Source of the DNA: Ostreococcus lucimarinus CCE9901
Lineage: Eukaryota; Chlorophyta; Mamiellophyceae; Mamiellales; Bathycoccaceae
DNA length: 64,000 bases
Assembly (NCBI RefSeq): GCF_000092065.1
Contig: NC_009369.1
Coordinates: 186,001-250,000, forward strand
Direction: 5' to 3'
In this document: positions 7,681 through 15,375 of the stretch, in pieces
How the letters are laid out: each line of letters starts with the position of its first letter
Numbering within the stretch: the first letter of the stretch is position 1
The notes under the pieces: model-generated
Databases searched by the model: none
Told to the model about the DNA's origin: nothing
Seen by the model: only the letters and a program-made list of their open reading frames with translations
Made by a program: the position numbers and the translations under genes

Positions 7681-10600
7681 CTATTTTCTTGCCGCGTGGT
7701 ACAGCTCAATGTAATCCAACGCGGGTCTGTTCCATGAGAAATCGCACGACATGCAGTTTGCTTGCAAGGCGTGGAATTTTTCTATGTCGTTGTAGAACAG
7801 ATCAATGGCACGGTTCAACGCGTAGTCAATATCGTGCGCTTCTGTACCGTCGAACTGAAATCCATTCGGTGTCATTCCTTCCCATTCAGCCTTGGCGTGA
7901 TCGTGATCGTAATCAAATACAGTGTCCGCGAGACCGCCCGTACGACGAACGACGGGAACGGTGCCATATCGCATCGCAATGAGCTGAGATAAACCACACG
8001 GTTCGAACATCGACGGCACGAGAATCATATCGGAACCAGCGTAGATCAGGTGCGATAACGGTTCGTCAAAGTACAAGTGCAAGGCGGCATCGTTGAAATG
8101 GTTCTGTTTCAAAGCATTCGCCATGTCTTCAAACTCGCGCTGCACGTTCGGATCCGGGGCGCTTCCGAGCAGCACGACCTGACAACCTCGCTCGAGCGCT
8201 TTGAAAATGGCGTGCTTGATCAGATGAATTCCTTTTTGATGCGTAAGACGCGTTACGACGCCGATGAGCGGTACGTCGCTCTTGTTTGAAATGTTACTCC
8301 TCGAGCACAAAGCTGCGCGACAAGCCGCCTTGCCTTCAGCAACTGTGTCTATCTCATATGATACCGGTAAGCACTTGTCATTCGCTGGATCCCAGATATC
8401 GGGATCGATCCCGTTCACCACGCCGTGGAATTTTTGGAGTTGATGAGAGATGGAGTCGTGACCTGAAATCTCTTGCGCGTACGATCTCGACACCGTTGTC
8501 CCAATTTGACTGTAATCCATCGCCTCGCGGATCAAGCTTTGACCAAAGTCGAGGTTGTGAATGGTGAACACCACTCGAGGGTTACCTAAGCCATAGTTGT
8601 GATAGTCTTCCCAGTACACCTTGGCCACGGGTGCGGTTTGCCAATCGTGACAGTGAATGATGTCGGGCTGTCGACCGCTTTGCAACATCCATTCCAAAGC
8701 TGCTCGACTAAAGTATCCAAATCTCTCGGCATCCGTCAAAGGAATCTCCAAGTAGTCGGTACCGTAAATCATGCCAACCTTGAACATACCATTGTCTGGA
8801 TCGATGAAGTAAGTCTTCACTCCCTCTACGGTACCGCTGAAAACGTGGTTGTAACAGCCACCCCACTGAAAGCCTTCCTCCTCCTTCAAGTCTTCGATGA
8901 GATCGTACTTGAGGACGTCGTATTTCGGAAGAACGACTTCAACTTTGTGCCCTTCCGCTTGAACAGCCAATCCGAGTGATGTGACAACATCACCAAGGCC
9001 ACCAACCTTGGCGATTGGAGCCATTTCGACGCTCACGCTCACGACGTGAAGCGGCTTCTCCACCACGGCGACACCTTTTTCATCCTTGCCTCCGATCACG
9101 GGAATGTGATAGTCCATGTTGTTACGGTTATCGTAGTGAGCTCCTTCGTGGTTTCCGTTGGAGAACACGAAATCCATCATGTACGCGTCGGTAGGGATGT
9201 TCAACTCAACTTCCATGCGCTTTTCGCCCTTGACAAGAACCTCAGTCATGGGGAGTTTGAAAGTCTTTTCGTGCGACCATCTGTTCCAACTCCCCACGAT
9301 AAACACGCGCTCAGACCCTTTGAGCGACGTGTTATTGGGATTATAGAACAGCTTCATGATTTTGCCTGCCTCCAACTGACCCGGCTCTGTGAAAAGTACA
9401 TGCTCTTGCTGCTTGAGCGTCACCGCTTGCGCCTTCGCCTTTGCCTCCGCTTTCGCCTTATCTCGCTTGTCCTTCTTGATCTTATCAGCCTTCTCTTTTG
9501 CGTGTCGAGCAGTCGTAATTTCTTGAAATCGTTGCAAAACTGAACTCATTCGCGCAATCTCGAGTTTTTGCGAAGCGTTGCGAACCGGAGCGTGGAAATC
9601 TGCGCGGTCGGCGTTGTCGTAAATGGCACCGCCGTCGCTAAAGACAAAATCCATCACAGCGGCAGTTGCAGGCACATCGACCGTCGCGATGAATGTATCA
9701 TCAGCGCCAGTAGACTTTTCCATTCGCACTTGCTCGGCACCGGTCCAGTCATTCGAGCCGTAGTGCATAACAATGGTATTTTGGCCGTGAAGAACTCTGT
9801 TGGTGGGGCAATAGCGCACCGTGACGGGCATACCGACGACTGGTACCGCAGGTTCAAGACTCCAGAGGTTGGCATCGCTCGGTGTCGAGCCGTCCAAGTG
9901 TCGCGAAATCCCAGAAAACTTGGCTGATACTTCATTCGTGGCGATTTCCCAGTCCTTCGCGGCCATCGGGATCGCCGCCGCAAGTTCCTTCGCCTCGTCA
10001 TACGCGACTTGCAGCTCAGCGGATAATTCCTGTTCCATACGGAGCTCTTCATCGAGTTCGATAGTGGAGACCGTGTTCTTTTGACTTTTGGCCAGTTCTT
10101 CGGCCGCGAGGGCTTGAAGCTTGGCTTCGGCAAGAGCAGCAGCCTTGACCTTGGCTTCGGCCTCTGCCACGGCCTTTGCCTTAGCCTCCATCTCAGCAGC
10201 GGCGGCAGCTTCAGCTTCGGCTTGAGCGGCGGCAGCTTCAGCTTGAGCTTCGGCTTGAGCGGCAGCAGCTTCGGCTTTGGCTTGAGCGGCGGCAGCTTCA
10301 GCTTGAGCTTCGGCTTGAGCGGCAGCAGCTTGAGCTTCGGCTTCGGCTTGAGCGGTTGCGGCTTGAGCTTCGGCTTCGGCTTGAGCGGCGGCAGCTTGAG
10401 CTTCGGCTTCGGCTTGAGCGGCAGCAGCTTGAGCTTCGGCTTCGGCTTGAGCGGCGGCAGCTTGAGCTTCGGCTTCGGCTTGAGCGGCGGCAGCTTGAGC
10501 TTCGGCTTCGGCTTGAGCGGCGGCAGCTTGAGCTTCGGCTTCGGCTTGAGCGGTTGCGGCTTGAGCGGCGGCTTCTGTGTTGACGGCGACGTCGATGATA

Positions 10601-11754
10601 TCTTCATCAGTTTCTTCAACTTGCACGGTTCCCATTTCGCTAGTCTTTGTCGTAGACTTGCTCAATAAGAAGGCTTTCTCAGCTTTCTCTGCCGCTCGAA
10701 GTCTAGCTTCCAATACTTCGCGTTCTTGTCGCAACTTTTTCTCTTGCATGAGAAGCTCTTTGAGAGCGGCGCTCGCTTCATCTTTTCCGCTCGTCGCGCG
10801 CTCTTCAACTTCAGTAAACTCAACGGGAGCGGGTGGCGTCTCCACAACTTCGGAGACGACGGGCTCGCATGCTGGCTTCTGCGGATCTCGTGCCTTCGCT
10901 CTCGCCTCTGCATCTGCTCTTATCTTTGCCATCTTGGCATCCACCTGCGCTCTCACTCTGGCTCGCGTGTCTGCTTTCAACTTCTCCAACGCCGCGGCTT
11001 TCTCCTCTGGTGTTTTGGCGACAAATTTCGGCGCAGTTTTCTTTGCTTTTGCGTCTTCTTTTGCCTTGGCTTCCGCGAGACGCCGCTCCTCTTCGGCGGC
11101 CTCAGCCTTGGCGGCTCTTTTAGCTTCCATCGCCGCGCGAGCTTCGCTTTCAGCCTCGGCGGCGGCGCGCGCCTCGAGCTCTCGTTGCTCAATCGCCTTT
11201 CGAGCCGCAGCCTTCTCTCGCTTCTCCCTCAACTGTCTGTTCTCCTCCTCGAGCGCTCGAAACGCCATCAAAGACTGCCGCTCCGCCTCCAGTCGCCGCA
11301 ATTCCCGCTCCATCTCAGCCTCCTCGTCGCCCTCCGCCGCGCTCGCGCTCGGCGCCATGACCACCTCCATCTTCTTCGGCACCACCCCCTGCACCCCCCC
11401 GAACGCCTCTCGCGCCCGTATCTCGCTCTTCAGCGCCGTTATCTCCCCCCGCAGCGCGCGCACGTCCGCCGCTCTCGGCGCCCCCCCGTCCTCGCTCGGC
11501 GCCAGCATCGCTCGCAGCGTCGTCTCCAGCCCCTCCAACCGCGTTCGCAGTTCCTCCGTCGCGCTCCCTCGCGCGTCGTCCGTCACCGCGCGCGTCATCG
11601 CCCGCTCCCGTCGCCCGTCGTCGCGTCGTCGCGTCCCCGTCGTCGCGCCTTTTCGCATCCATCGCGTTTCCGTCGCGTTCGCGCGCGTTCGCCCCCTCGC
11701 GCGCGCCGTCGCGACGGCGTCCGCGCGCGTCGCGATCGCCGCGCCGAGCGCCAT
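7681..11754 (-). CDS. starch synthase III-type, plastid
   Basis: Transfers glucose from ADP-glucose to alpha-1,4-glucan. 1357 aa from ATG 11754: plastid transit peptide, a long Glu/Ala/Lys coiled coil (about residues 50-330), an (AQAEAEAQAAA)-type low-complexity stretch (about 390-520), then two starch-binding CBM53/CBM25 modules (WTGAEQVRME... and VFIVGSWNRWSHEKTFKLPM). The GT5 catalytic domain opens with EMAPIAKVGGLGDVV, the ADP-glucose-binding K-GG motif. It ends with a GT1-type lobe containing RLTHQKGIHLI and MFEPCGLSQLIAMRYG plus RRTGGLADTV. Domain order identifies class III, though land-plant SSIII has three CBM modules and I see two. The frame runs upstream to an ATG at 11922, but that codon lies inside a promoter duplication, so I prefer 11754. 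An ACTGACGA at 11949-11942 hints at a 5' intron I could not resolve. Confidence 0.9.
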   Translation of the reverse strand: MALGAAIATRADAVATARARGRTRANATETRWMRKGATTGTRRRDDGRRERAMTRAVTDDARGSATEELRTRLEGLETTLRAMLAPSEDGGAPRAADVRALRGEITALKSEIRAREAFGGVQGVVPKKMEVVMAPSASAAEGDEEAEMERELRRLEAERQSLMAFRALEEENRQLREKREKAAARKAIEQRELEARAAAEAESEARAAMEAKRAAKAEAAEEERRLAEAKAKEDAKAKKTAPKFVAKTPEEKAAALEKLKADTRARVRAQVDAKMAKIRADAEARAKARDPQKPACEPVVSEVVETPPAPVEFTEVEERATSGKDEASAALKELLMQEKKLRQEREVLEARLRAAEKAEKAFLLSKSTTKTSEMGTVQVEETDEDIIDVAVNTEAAAQAATAQAEAEAQAAAAQAEAEAQAAAAQAEAEAQAAAAQAEAEAQAAAAQAEAEAQAAAAQAEAEAQAATAQAEAEAQAAAAQAEAQAEAAAAQAKAEAAAAQAEAQAEAAAAQAEAEAAAAAEMEAKAKAVAEAEAKVKAAALAEAKLQALAAEELAKSQKNTVSTIELDEELRMEQELSAELQVAYDEAKELAAAIPMAAKDWEIATNEVSAKFSGISRHLDGSTPSDANLWSLEPAVPVVGMPVTVRYCPTNRVLHGQNTIVMHYGSNDWTGAEQVRMEKSTGADDTFIATVDVPATAAVMDFVFSDGGAIYDNADRADFHAPVRNASQKLEIARMSSVLQRFQEITTARHAKEKADKIKKDKRDKAKAEAKAKAQAVTLKQQEHVLFTEPGQLEAGKIMKLFYNPNNTSLKGSERVFIVGSWNRWSHEKTFKLPMTEVLVKGEKRMEVELNIPTDAYMMDFVFSNGNHEGAHYDNRNNMDYHIPVIGGKDEKGVAVVEKPLHVVSVSVEMAPIAKVGGLGDVVTSLGLAVQAEGHKVEVVLPKYDVLKYDLIEDLKEEEGFQWGGCYNHVFSGTVEGVKTYFIDPDNGMFKVGMIYGTDYLEIPLTDAERFGYFSRAALEWMLQSGRQPDIIHCHDWQTAPVAKVYWEDYHNYGLGNPRVVFTIHNLDFGQSLIREAMDYSQIGTTVSRSYAQEISGHDSISHQLQKFHGVVNGIDPDIWDPANDKCLPVSYEIDTVAEGKAACRAALCSRSNISNKSDVPLIGVVTRLTHQKGIHLIKHAIFKALERGCQVVLLGSAPDPNVQREFEDMANALKQNHFNDAALHLYFDEPLSHLIYAGSDMILVPSMFEPCGLSQLIAMRYGTVPVVRRTGGLADTVFDYDHDHAKAEWEGMTPNGFQFDGTEAHDIDYALNRAIDLFYNDIEKFHALQANCMSCDFSWNRPALDYIELYHAARK
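10200..10580 (-). repeat. 33-bp tandem repeats in starch synthase coding sequence
   Basis: About ten imperfect in-frame copies of a 33-bp unit encode an 11-residue Ala/Gln/Glu motif (AQAEAEAQAAA). The most regular copies are at about 10330-10570. The unit is an amphipathic helix continuation of the N-terminal coiled coil. Near-identity of neighbouring copies suggests recent expansion and likely length polymorphism. Confidence 0.85.
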
Positions 11755-12021
11755 CGCGTCGAGCGTCGCGCGTCGCGCCTTCGCGCGTCGTGCGTCGCGC
11801 GCGTCGGCGTCGCGCGCGTCTCGTCTCGCCCGGGTGTGTGGTGTGGATAACGCGGCGTCGCGCGATCGCGCGGCGTCACTATACATGGGCGTTCGTACGG
11901 CGAATCGGGCGTATAGTAACATAGCGCCGCGTCGCGCGTCGTGTCGTCAGTATACATGGGCGTTCGTACGGCGAATCGGGCGTATAGTAACATAGCGCCG
12001 CGTCGCGCGTCACATCGCGCG
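11755..12021. promoter_or_regulatory. divergent promoter of starch synthase and SET-like gene
   Basis: A 267-bp region between two head-to-head genes. Its core is a perfect 61-bp direct duplication (11880-11940 and 11951-12011). Each copy has TATA-like TATAC near one end and GTATAGTAAC near the other, so one unit could position transcription on both strands. No other feature is seen. Confidence 0.6.
11880..12011 (+). repeat. two identical 61-bp direct repeats, period 71
   Basis: Copy 1 11880-11940 and copy 2 11951-12011 are identical base for base. They start with TATACATGGGCG and end with GTCGCGCGTC, separated by a 10-bp spacer. Similarity extends about 5 bp further left (CGTCA in both). 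On the minus strand each copy begins an open frame at an ATG (11922 and 11993), which I regard as untranslated leader. Confidence 0.95.
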
Positions 12022-13452
12022 ATGGCGCGCGCGTCGCGCGCGGAGCTCGCGCGGCGCGCGGTCGCGATCGCCGTCGCGGTCGCGGGCGTCGCGCTCGCGG
12101 CGACGCGCGCGAGCGACGACGCGCGCGCGACGGCGACGGCGACGGCGATCGCGACGCCGACGGCGCTCGACGCGCGATTTCTGCGATGGATGGACGCGCG
12201 CGCGCTCGCGGCGACGGACGACGCGCGAGCGCGCGGGATGGTCGTCGCGCGCGTCGAGGATTGGGAAGACGAACGCGCGGTGGGCGCGAGGCGAACGCGC
12301 GGGGCGTTTGGCGCGCGGGGAGGGAAAGGGGAGGTGGAGACGAGGATCGCGCGGGACGCGGCGCTCGAGCGCGGGGCGACGACGGCGGGCGCGGGGAAGG
12401 ATGAGTGGGCGCTGGCGATCGAATTGATGCGAGAGCGAGCGAAGGGAGGGGTGAGCGCGTACGCGCCGTTCGTGGAGTCGCTGTACGAACACACGCCGGC
12501 GAGGGCGGTGGAGACGTCGAGAGCGGCGCGCGCGCGGTTGGAGGGACACGCGGCGGCGGAGACGATGAGAGAGTACGAACGAGACGCGGAGGATGGATGG
12601 CGAGCGGCGCGAAGGACGTTTGAGACGTTTCCATCGATTTTTTCCGTTCATGAATTCACGCGCGCGGCGTTCGAGGAGGCGTTGGCGATCGTTCGCGCGA
12701 ACTCTTTCGAGGCGAGGAGCGAAGACGGGACGCGCGCGCGCGCGCTCGTGCCGATGGCGCATTTGCTTTTGCACGACACCGGGAGCGAGGTTCCGTGCGT
12801 GAAGATCGTAGACGGTGTGTTCGTCATAAACGTTGACGAGCACGAAGAGGGAGACGAGTTGTCGTGCAGTCACGGTGATTATTCCGACGCCGAGACGTTT
12901 GCACGATTCGGCGTGAGCGCGTTTTATTCAGCCGAGAAGAACGCGAGAAATAAGATAAAGTTTGCGTTTCCGAGCGAAATTTATTCCATGAAAAGCTTAG
13001 ATCGATGTGGATCCGTCGAAAATATCGCATTCACGGACGCGGGTGCGACGGAAGAGTTTATGTGCGCCTTGAGACTCGCCTCGGCGAATGAAACCGAATG
13101 GGCCGCAATCTCAAAGTCTAAAGCCAGCGTTCGAGCGCTTCGTAAGAAACCGCTGAGTGAGGAGAGCGAGATAGCGGTTTACGAAGCATTATTTGCCACG
13201 CTCACCGAGTTACTGAACTCCTACCCATCGAGCGATAACGAAGACGAGCGATTATTACAAAGTCGGACGCTGCAGTCGGCGCCCGACGAGGAGCGCGCGG
13301 TGACGATTCGTCTTCGAGAGAAACGTCTCGCGCTGAGTAGTTTGAATGCTGTCCAATACGCCGGTCGTCAACAACTCGGCGGTTTGTTGTTCGACAAGCA
13401 TTTTGCCGACGTGTTACCGTCTCCTGTCAACGTGCGGCAGACAAACGGATGA
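12022..13452 (+). CDS. SET-domain-like protein with LSMT-type C-terminus, degenerate active site
   Basis: 476 aa with an N-terminal signal or anchor sequence (residues 10-28, Ala/Val-rich). Residues 200-300 follow the SETD3/Rubisco-LSMT layout: FSVHEFTRAAFEEALAIVR, LVPMAHLLLHDTGSEVP, then GDELSCSHGDYSDAETFARF. Residues about 310-470 fit the helical LSMT substrate-binding domain. The usual catalytic motifs are changed. The N-H of LxNH is L-H (LLLHD), and the YG of the final motif is HG. Ordinary SET methyltransferases need both the Asn-His pair and the Tyr. I therefore read it as a pseudo-enzyme or binding protein, possibly in the secretory pathway or plastid. It diverges from starch synthase over the duplicated promoter. 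Confidence 0.7.
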   Translation: MARASRAELARRAVAIAVAVAGVALAATRASDDARATATATAIATPTALDARFLRWMDARALAATDDARARGMVVARVEDWEDERAVGARRTRGAFGARGGKGEVETRIARDAALERGATTAGAGKDEWALAIELMRERAKGGVSAYAPFVESLYEHTPARAVETSRAARARLEGHAAAETMREYERDAEDGWRAARRTFETFPSIFSVHEFTRAAFEEALAIVRANSFEARSEDGTRARALVPMAHLLLHDTGSEVPCVKIVDGVFVINVDEHEEGDELSCSHGDYSDAETFARFGVSAFYSAEKNARNKIKFAFPSEIYSMKSLDRCGSVENIAFTDAGATEEFMCALRLASANETEWAAISKSKASVRALRKKPLSEESEIAVYEALFATLTELLNSYPSSDNEDERLLQSRTLQSAPDEERAVTIRLREKRLALSSLNAVQYAGRQQLGGLLFDKHFADVLPSPVNVRQTNG

Positions 13453-13515
13453 CGCGTGATCGAGTTGTGTTTGTAGCATAAAGATTGTATTGAAAGAATA
13501 TTTTTACTGTACAGC

Positions 13516-15174
13516 TTAATCGACATACTCAGGTACTGAGTTTAGGACTTCATCGAGCTCGGTTCTAAACTCTTCCTTGGCTCTGTTCGTTTTACCGCCG
13601 ACGACGATGGCGGTTTCCTCCTGAATGGCCCATATTTGCGAATGCGAGAGCAAGCTGAGGAACGACGTCACCATCAGCCCGGCGAACCCAGCGTATACGA
13701 GTGGAACCCCTGGATCAGTTTTCAACTCCAAGCCCGTACTTCCCTTCACGTCACCGAGCATGAGCTTGATTCCATCGACGACGATCGGTTTCTTGCTTTC
13801 AGGACGGCGGACGCCCGCAAACGCGCCCTTGCTGTCGTAAATCGCCACGCTTTGGAAATCCCGAGCGACGAGAGAAATGCCTCGCCGCTGGTCATCGTCG
13901 AAACTTAATGGTAAAAACGTGCCCCATATTCGGCCCTGAAACCCTCCTTTGCCTTCTAAAGACGCCATAGGAAGGACGTATGTGTTTTCAGTTTCTGTCT
14001 CGCCATCTGCGCCGGGCTTTGCGACAGTGACTTGCATGGATGAAAGCGCCCAATCCGTTTGATACATCGTCACCCCGCCCGCTCTCAATGGAACATTCAC
14101 TGATATCGTCTTTCTAGACATTTCTTTACCGTTGGGATCGACCACGCTCAGATCGGAATAAAATTGCGACACCTGCCCGTTCGGAAGGTAGTCAATCGTG
14201 AAATCGTTCACCTGAACGCTCGATTTCGCGATGCCAGGCATGGATGACAGCAGCGAACCGCGTGTCAAACCGGAGGCGATTTCAAATGAAGATCCATCTG
14301 GGACCATCACCGATCCACTCAGTCCTCCAAGACCGCTGTACGCCGCTCCGCCGAGGGTGAACAACAACGCCGCGTGCACGCCGATGGGCGCTAGTCGCCC
14401 TATCAATCCCTTGAACGCATACATTTTCTTCCCTTTGATGAAGACTTGATACCCGCGATCGGCTAATAAATCGCTGAAATCGCTCAGTCTGGCTCGAGGA
14501 ACAGATTCTGCCTCTTCCATGGCGAGCAAAGTCGCGCGTCTATCCAAAAATTTCCATTTGGCTGAAACTTTCCAAACGGGCCACTGCCTCGTCACCGTGC
14601 ACGCCGTCAACGACGCCCCTAAGAGGCCTAATAATCCTAAAAAGTACCACGTCGTGTAAATGTGATCCAATCCAAGGTCGAGAATCAAAGGAAAGTCTAT
14701 GAAACCAAGGCTCTTATTCTCCGTGGGATAGTTTTCGACGTACCACGCAAACGACTTGTTCTGTTCAATCACCGTCCCGAGCGCAGAGAATCCCGCGATG
14801 ACGAGCAATTCTCCTATCGCGAGTGGCAACGACGAGAGTGATTTCAGCGTCTTTTTCCCCATCGACGGCAGCTCGCGCTCGAACAGCCATTTCGAGAACG
14901 CCGCGTCGTCGCCGTCGCCGTCGCCGTCGCCGCGTCCCGGTCCGGGCGACGGCGCTCCCTTCGCCGCTCGCTCCGTCGTTTCCGGCCTTCGCGCGTTCGC
15001 GAGCGTTCGCGCACCGCGTCTCCGATCGACCGCTCGTCCGCGGACCGCGGCGCGGCGCGCGGGCGCGCGGTGCGCGGCGTTGAGCGGCGGCGACGCGAGT
15101 GCGCGACGACGCGCGCGCGCGGCGACGGCGACGACGACGGACGACGACGACGCGGGCGACGCGTACGCGCGCAT
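13516..15174 (-). CDS. CCS1: Ccs1/CcsB (ResB family) cytochrome c biogenesis protein, plastid
   Basis: Thylakoid system II cytochrome c assembly, acting with CcsA to attach haem to cytochromes f and c6. 552 aa: a 90-residue Arg/Ala-rich transit peptide with Gly-Asp repeats, then a ResB domain. The first membrane spans are at ELLVIAGFSALGTVIEQN and YFLGLLGLLGASLTACT, a third near IGVHAALLFTLGGAAY, a long lumenal loop (about residues 300-480), and a last span at YAGFAGLMVTSFLSLLS. The charged C-terminus is stromal. The ATG at 15174 is the first in frame. The gene is nuclear, as in other chlorophytes. Confidence 0.92.
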   Translation of the reverse strand: MRAYASPASSSSVVVAVAARARRRALASPPLNAAHRAPARRAAVRGRAVDRRRGARTLANARRPETTERAAKGAPSPGPGRGDGDGDGDDAAFSKWLFERELPSMGKKTLKSLSSLPLAIGELLVIAGFSALGTVIEQNKSFAWYVENYPTENKSLGFIDFPLILDLGLDHIYTTWYFLGLLGLLGASLTACTVTRQWPVWKVSAKWKFLDRRATLLAMEEAESVPRARLSDFSDLLADRGYQVFIKGKKMYAFKGLIGRLAPIGVHAALLFTLGGAAYSGLGGLSGSVMVPDGSSFEIASGLTRGSLLSSMPGIAKSSVQVNDFTIDYLPNGQVSQFYSDLSVVDPNGKEMSRKTISVNVPLRAGGVTMYQTDWALSSMQVTVAKPGADGETETENTYVLPMASLEGKGGFQGRIWGTFLPLSFDDDQRRGISLVARDFQSVAIYDSKGAFAGVRRPESKKPIVVDGIKLMLGDVKGSTGLELKTDPGVPLVYAGFAGLMVTSFLSLLSHSQIWAIQEETAIVVGGKTNRAKEEFRTELDEVLNSVPEYVD

Positions 15175-15375
15175 GTTCACGACGTCGACGCCGAGGACGC
15201 TCGAGCTCGCTCGCGGCGTCGCGCGTCGTCGTGTGCGCGTCGTCGCGCGTCGGTGTCCACAACCCTGGCGCGCGCGCCGAGGCGAAACGCGGGCGCCGGA
15301 ACGCGAATGAAAGAATGAGAAATGAATTCGATGAGGAGCGCGCTAGGAAACTATGCATCTTAATCTATCTAAAAT

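Noticed and set aside
10081-10668. Plus-strand Gly/Phe/Leu/Ser-rich frame of about 195 codons
   Set aside because: It is the exact antisense of the Ala/Glu repeat of starch synthase; low complexity and no independent support.
11880-11940. ATG at 11922 as the starch synthase start
   Set aside because: It lies within the duplicated promoter unit; the same frame and ATG recur in copy 2, indicating leader sequence.
11941-12494. Minus-strand Arg/Ser/Pro-rich frames opposite the SET-like gene
   Set aside because: Antisense shadows of a GC-rich coding region; no motif and no plausible start.
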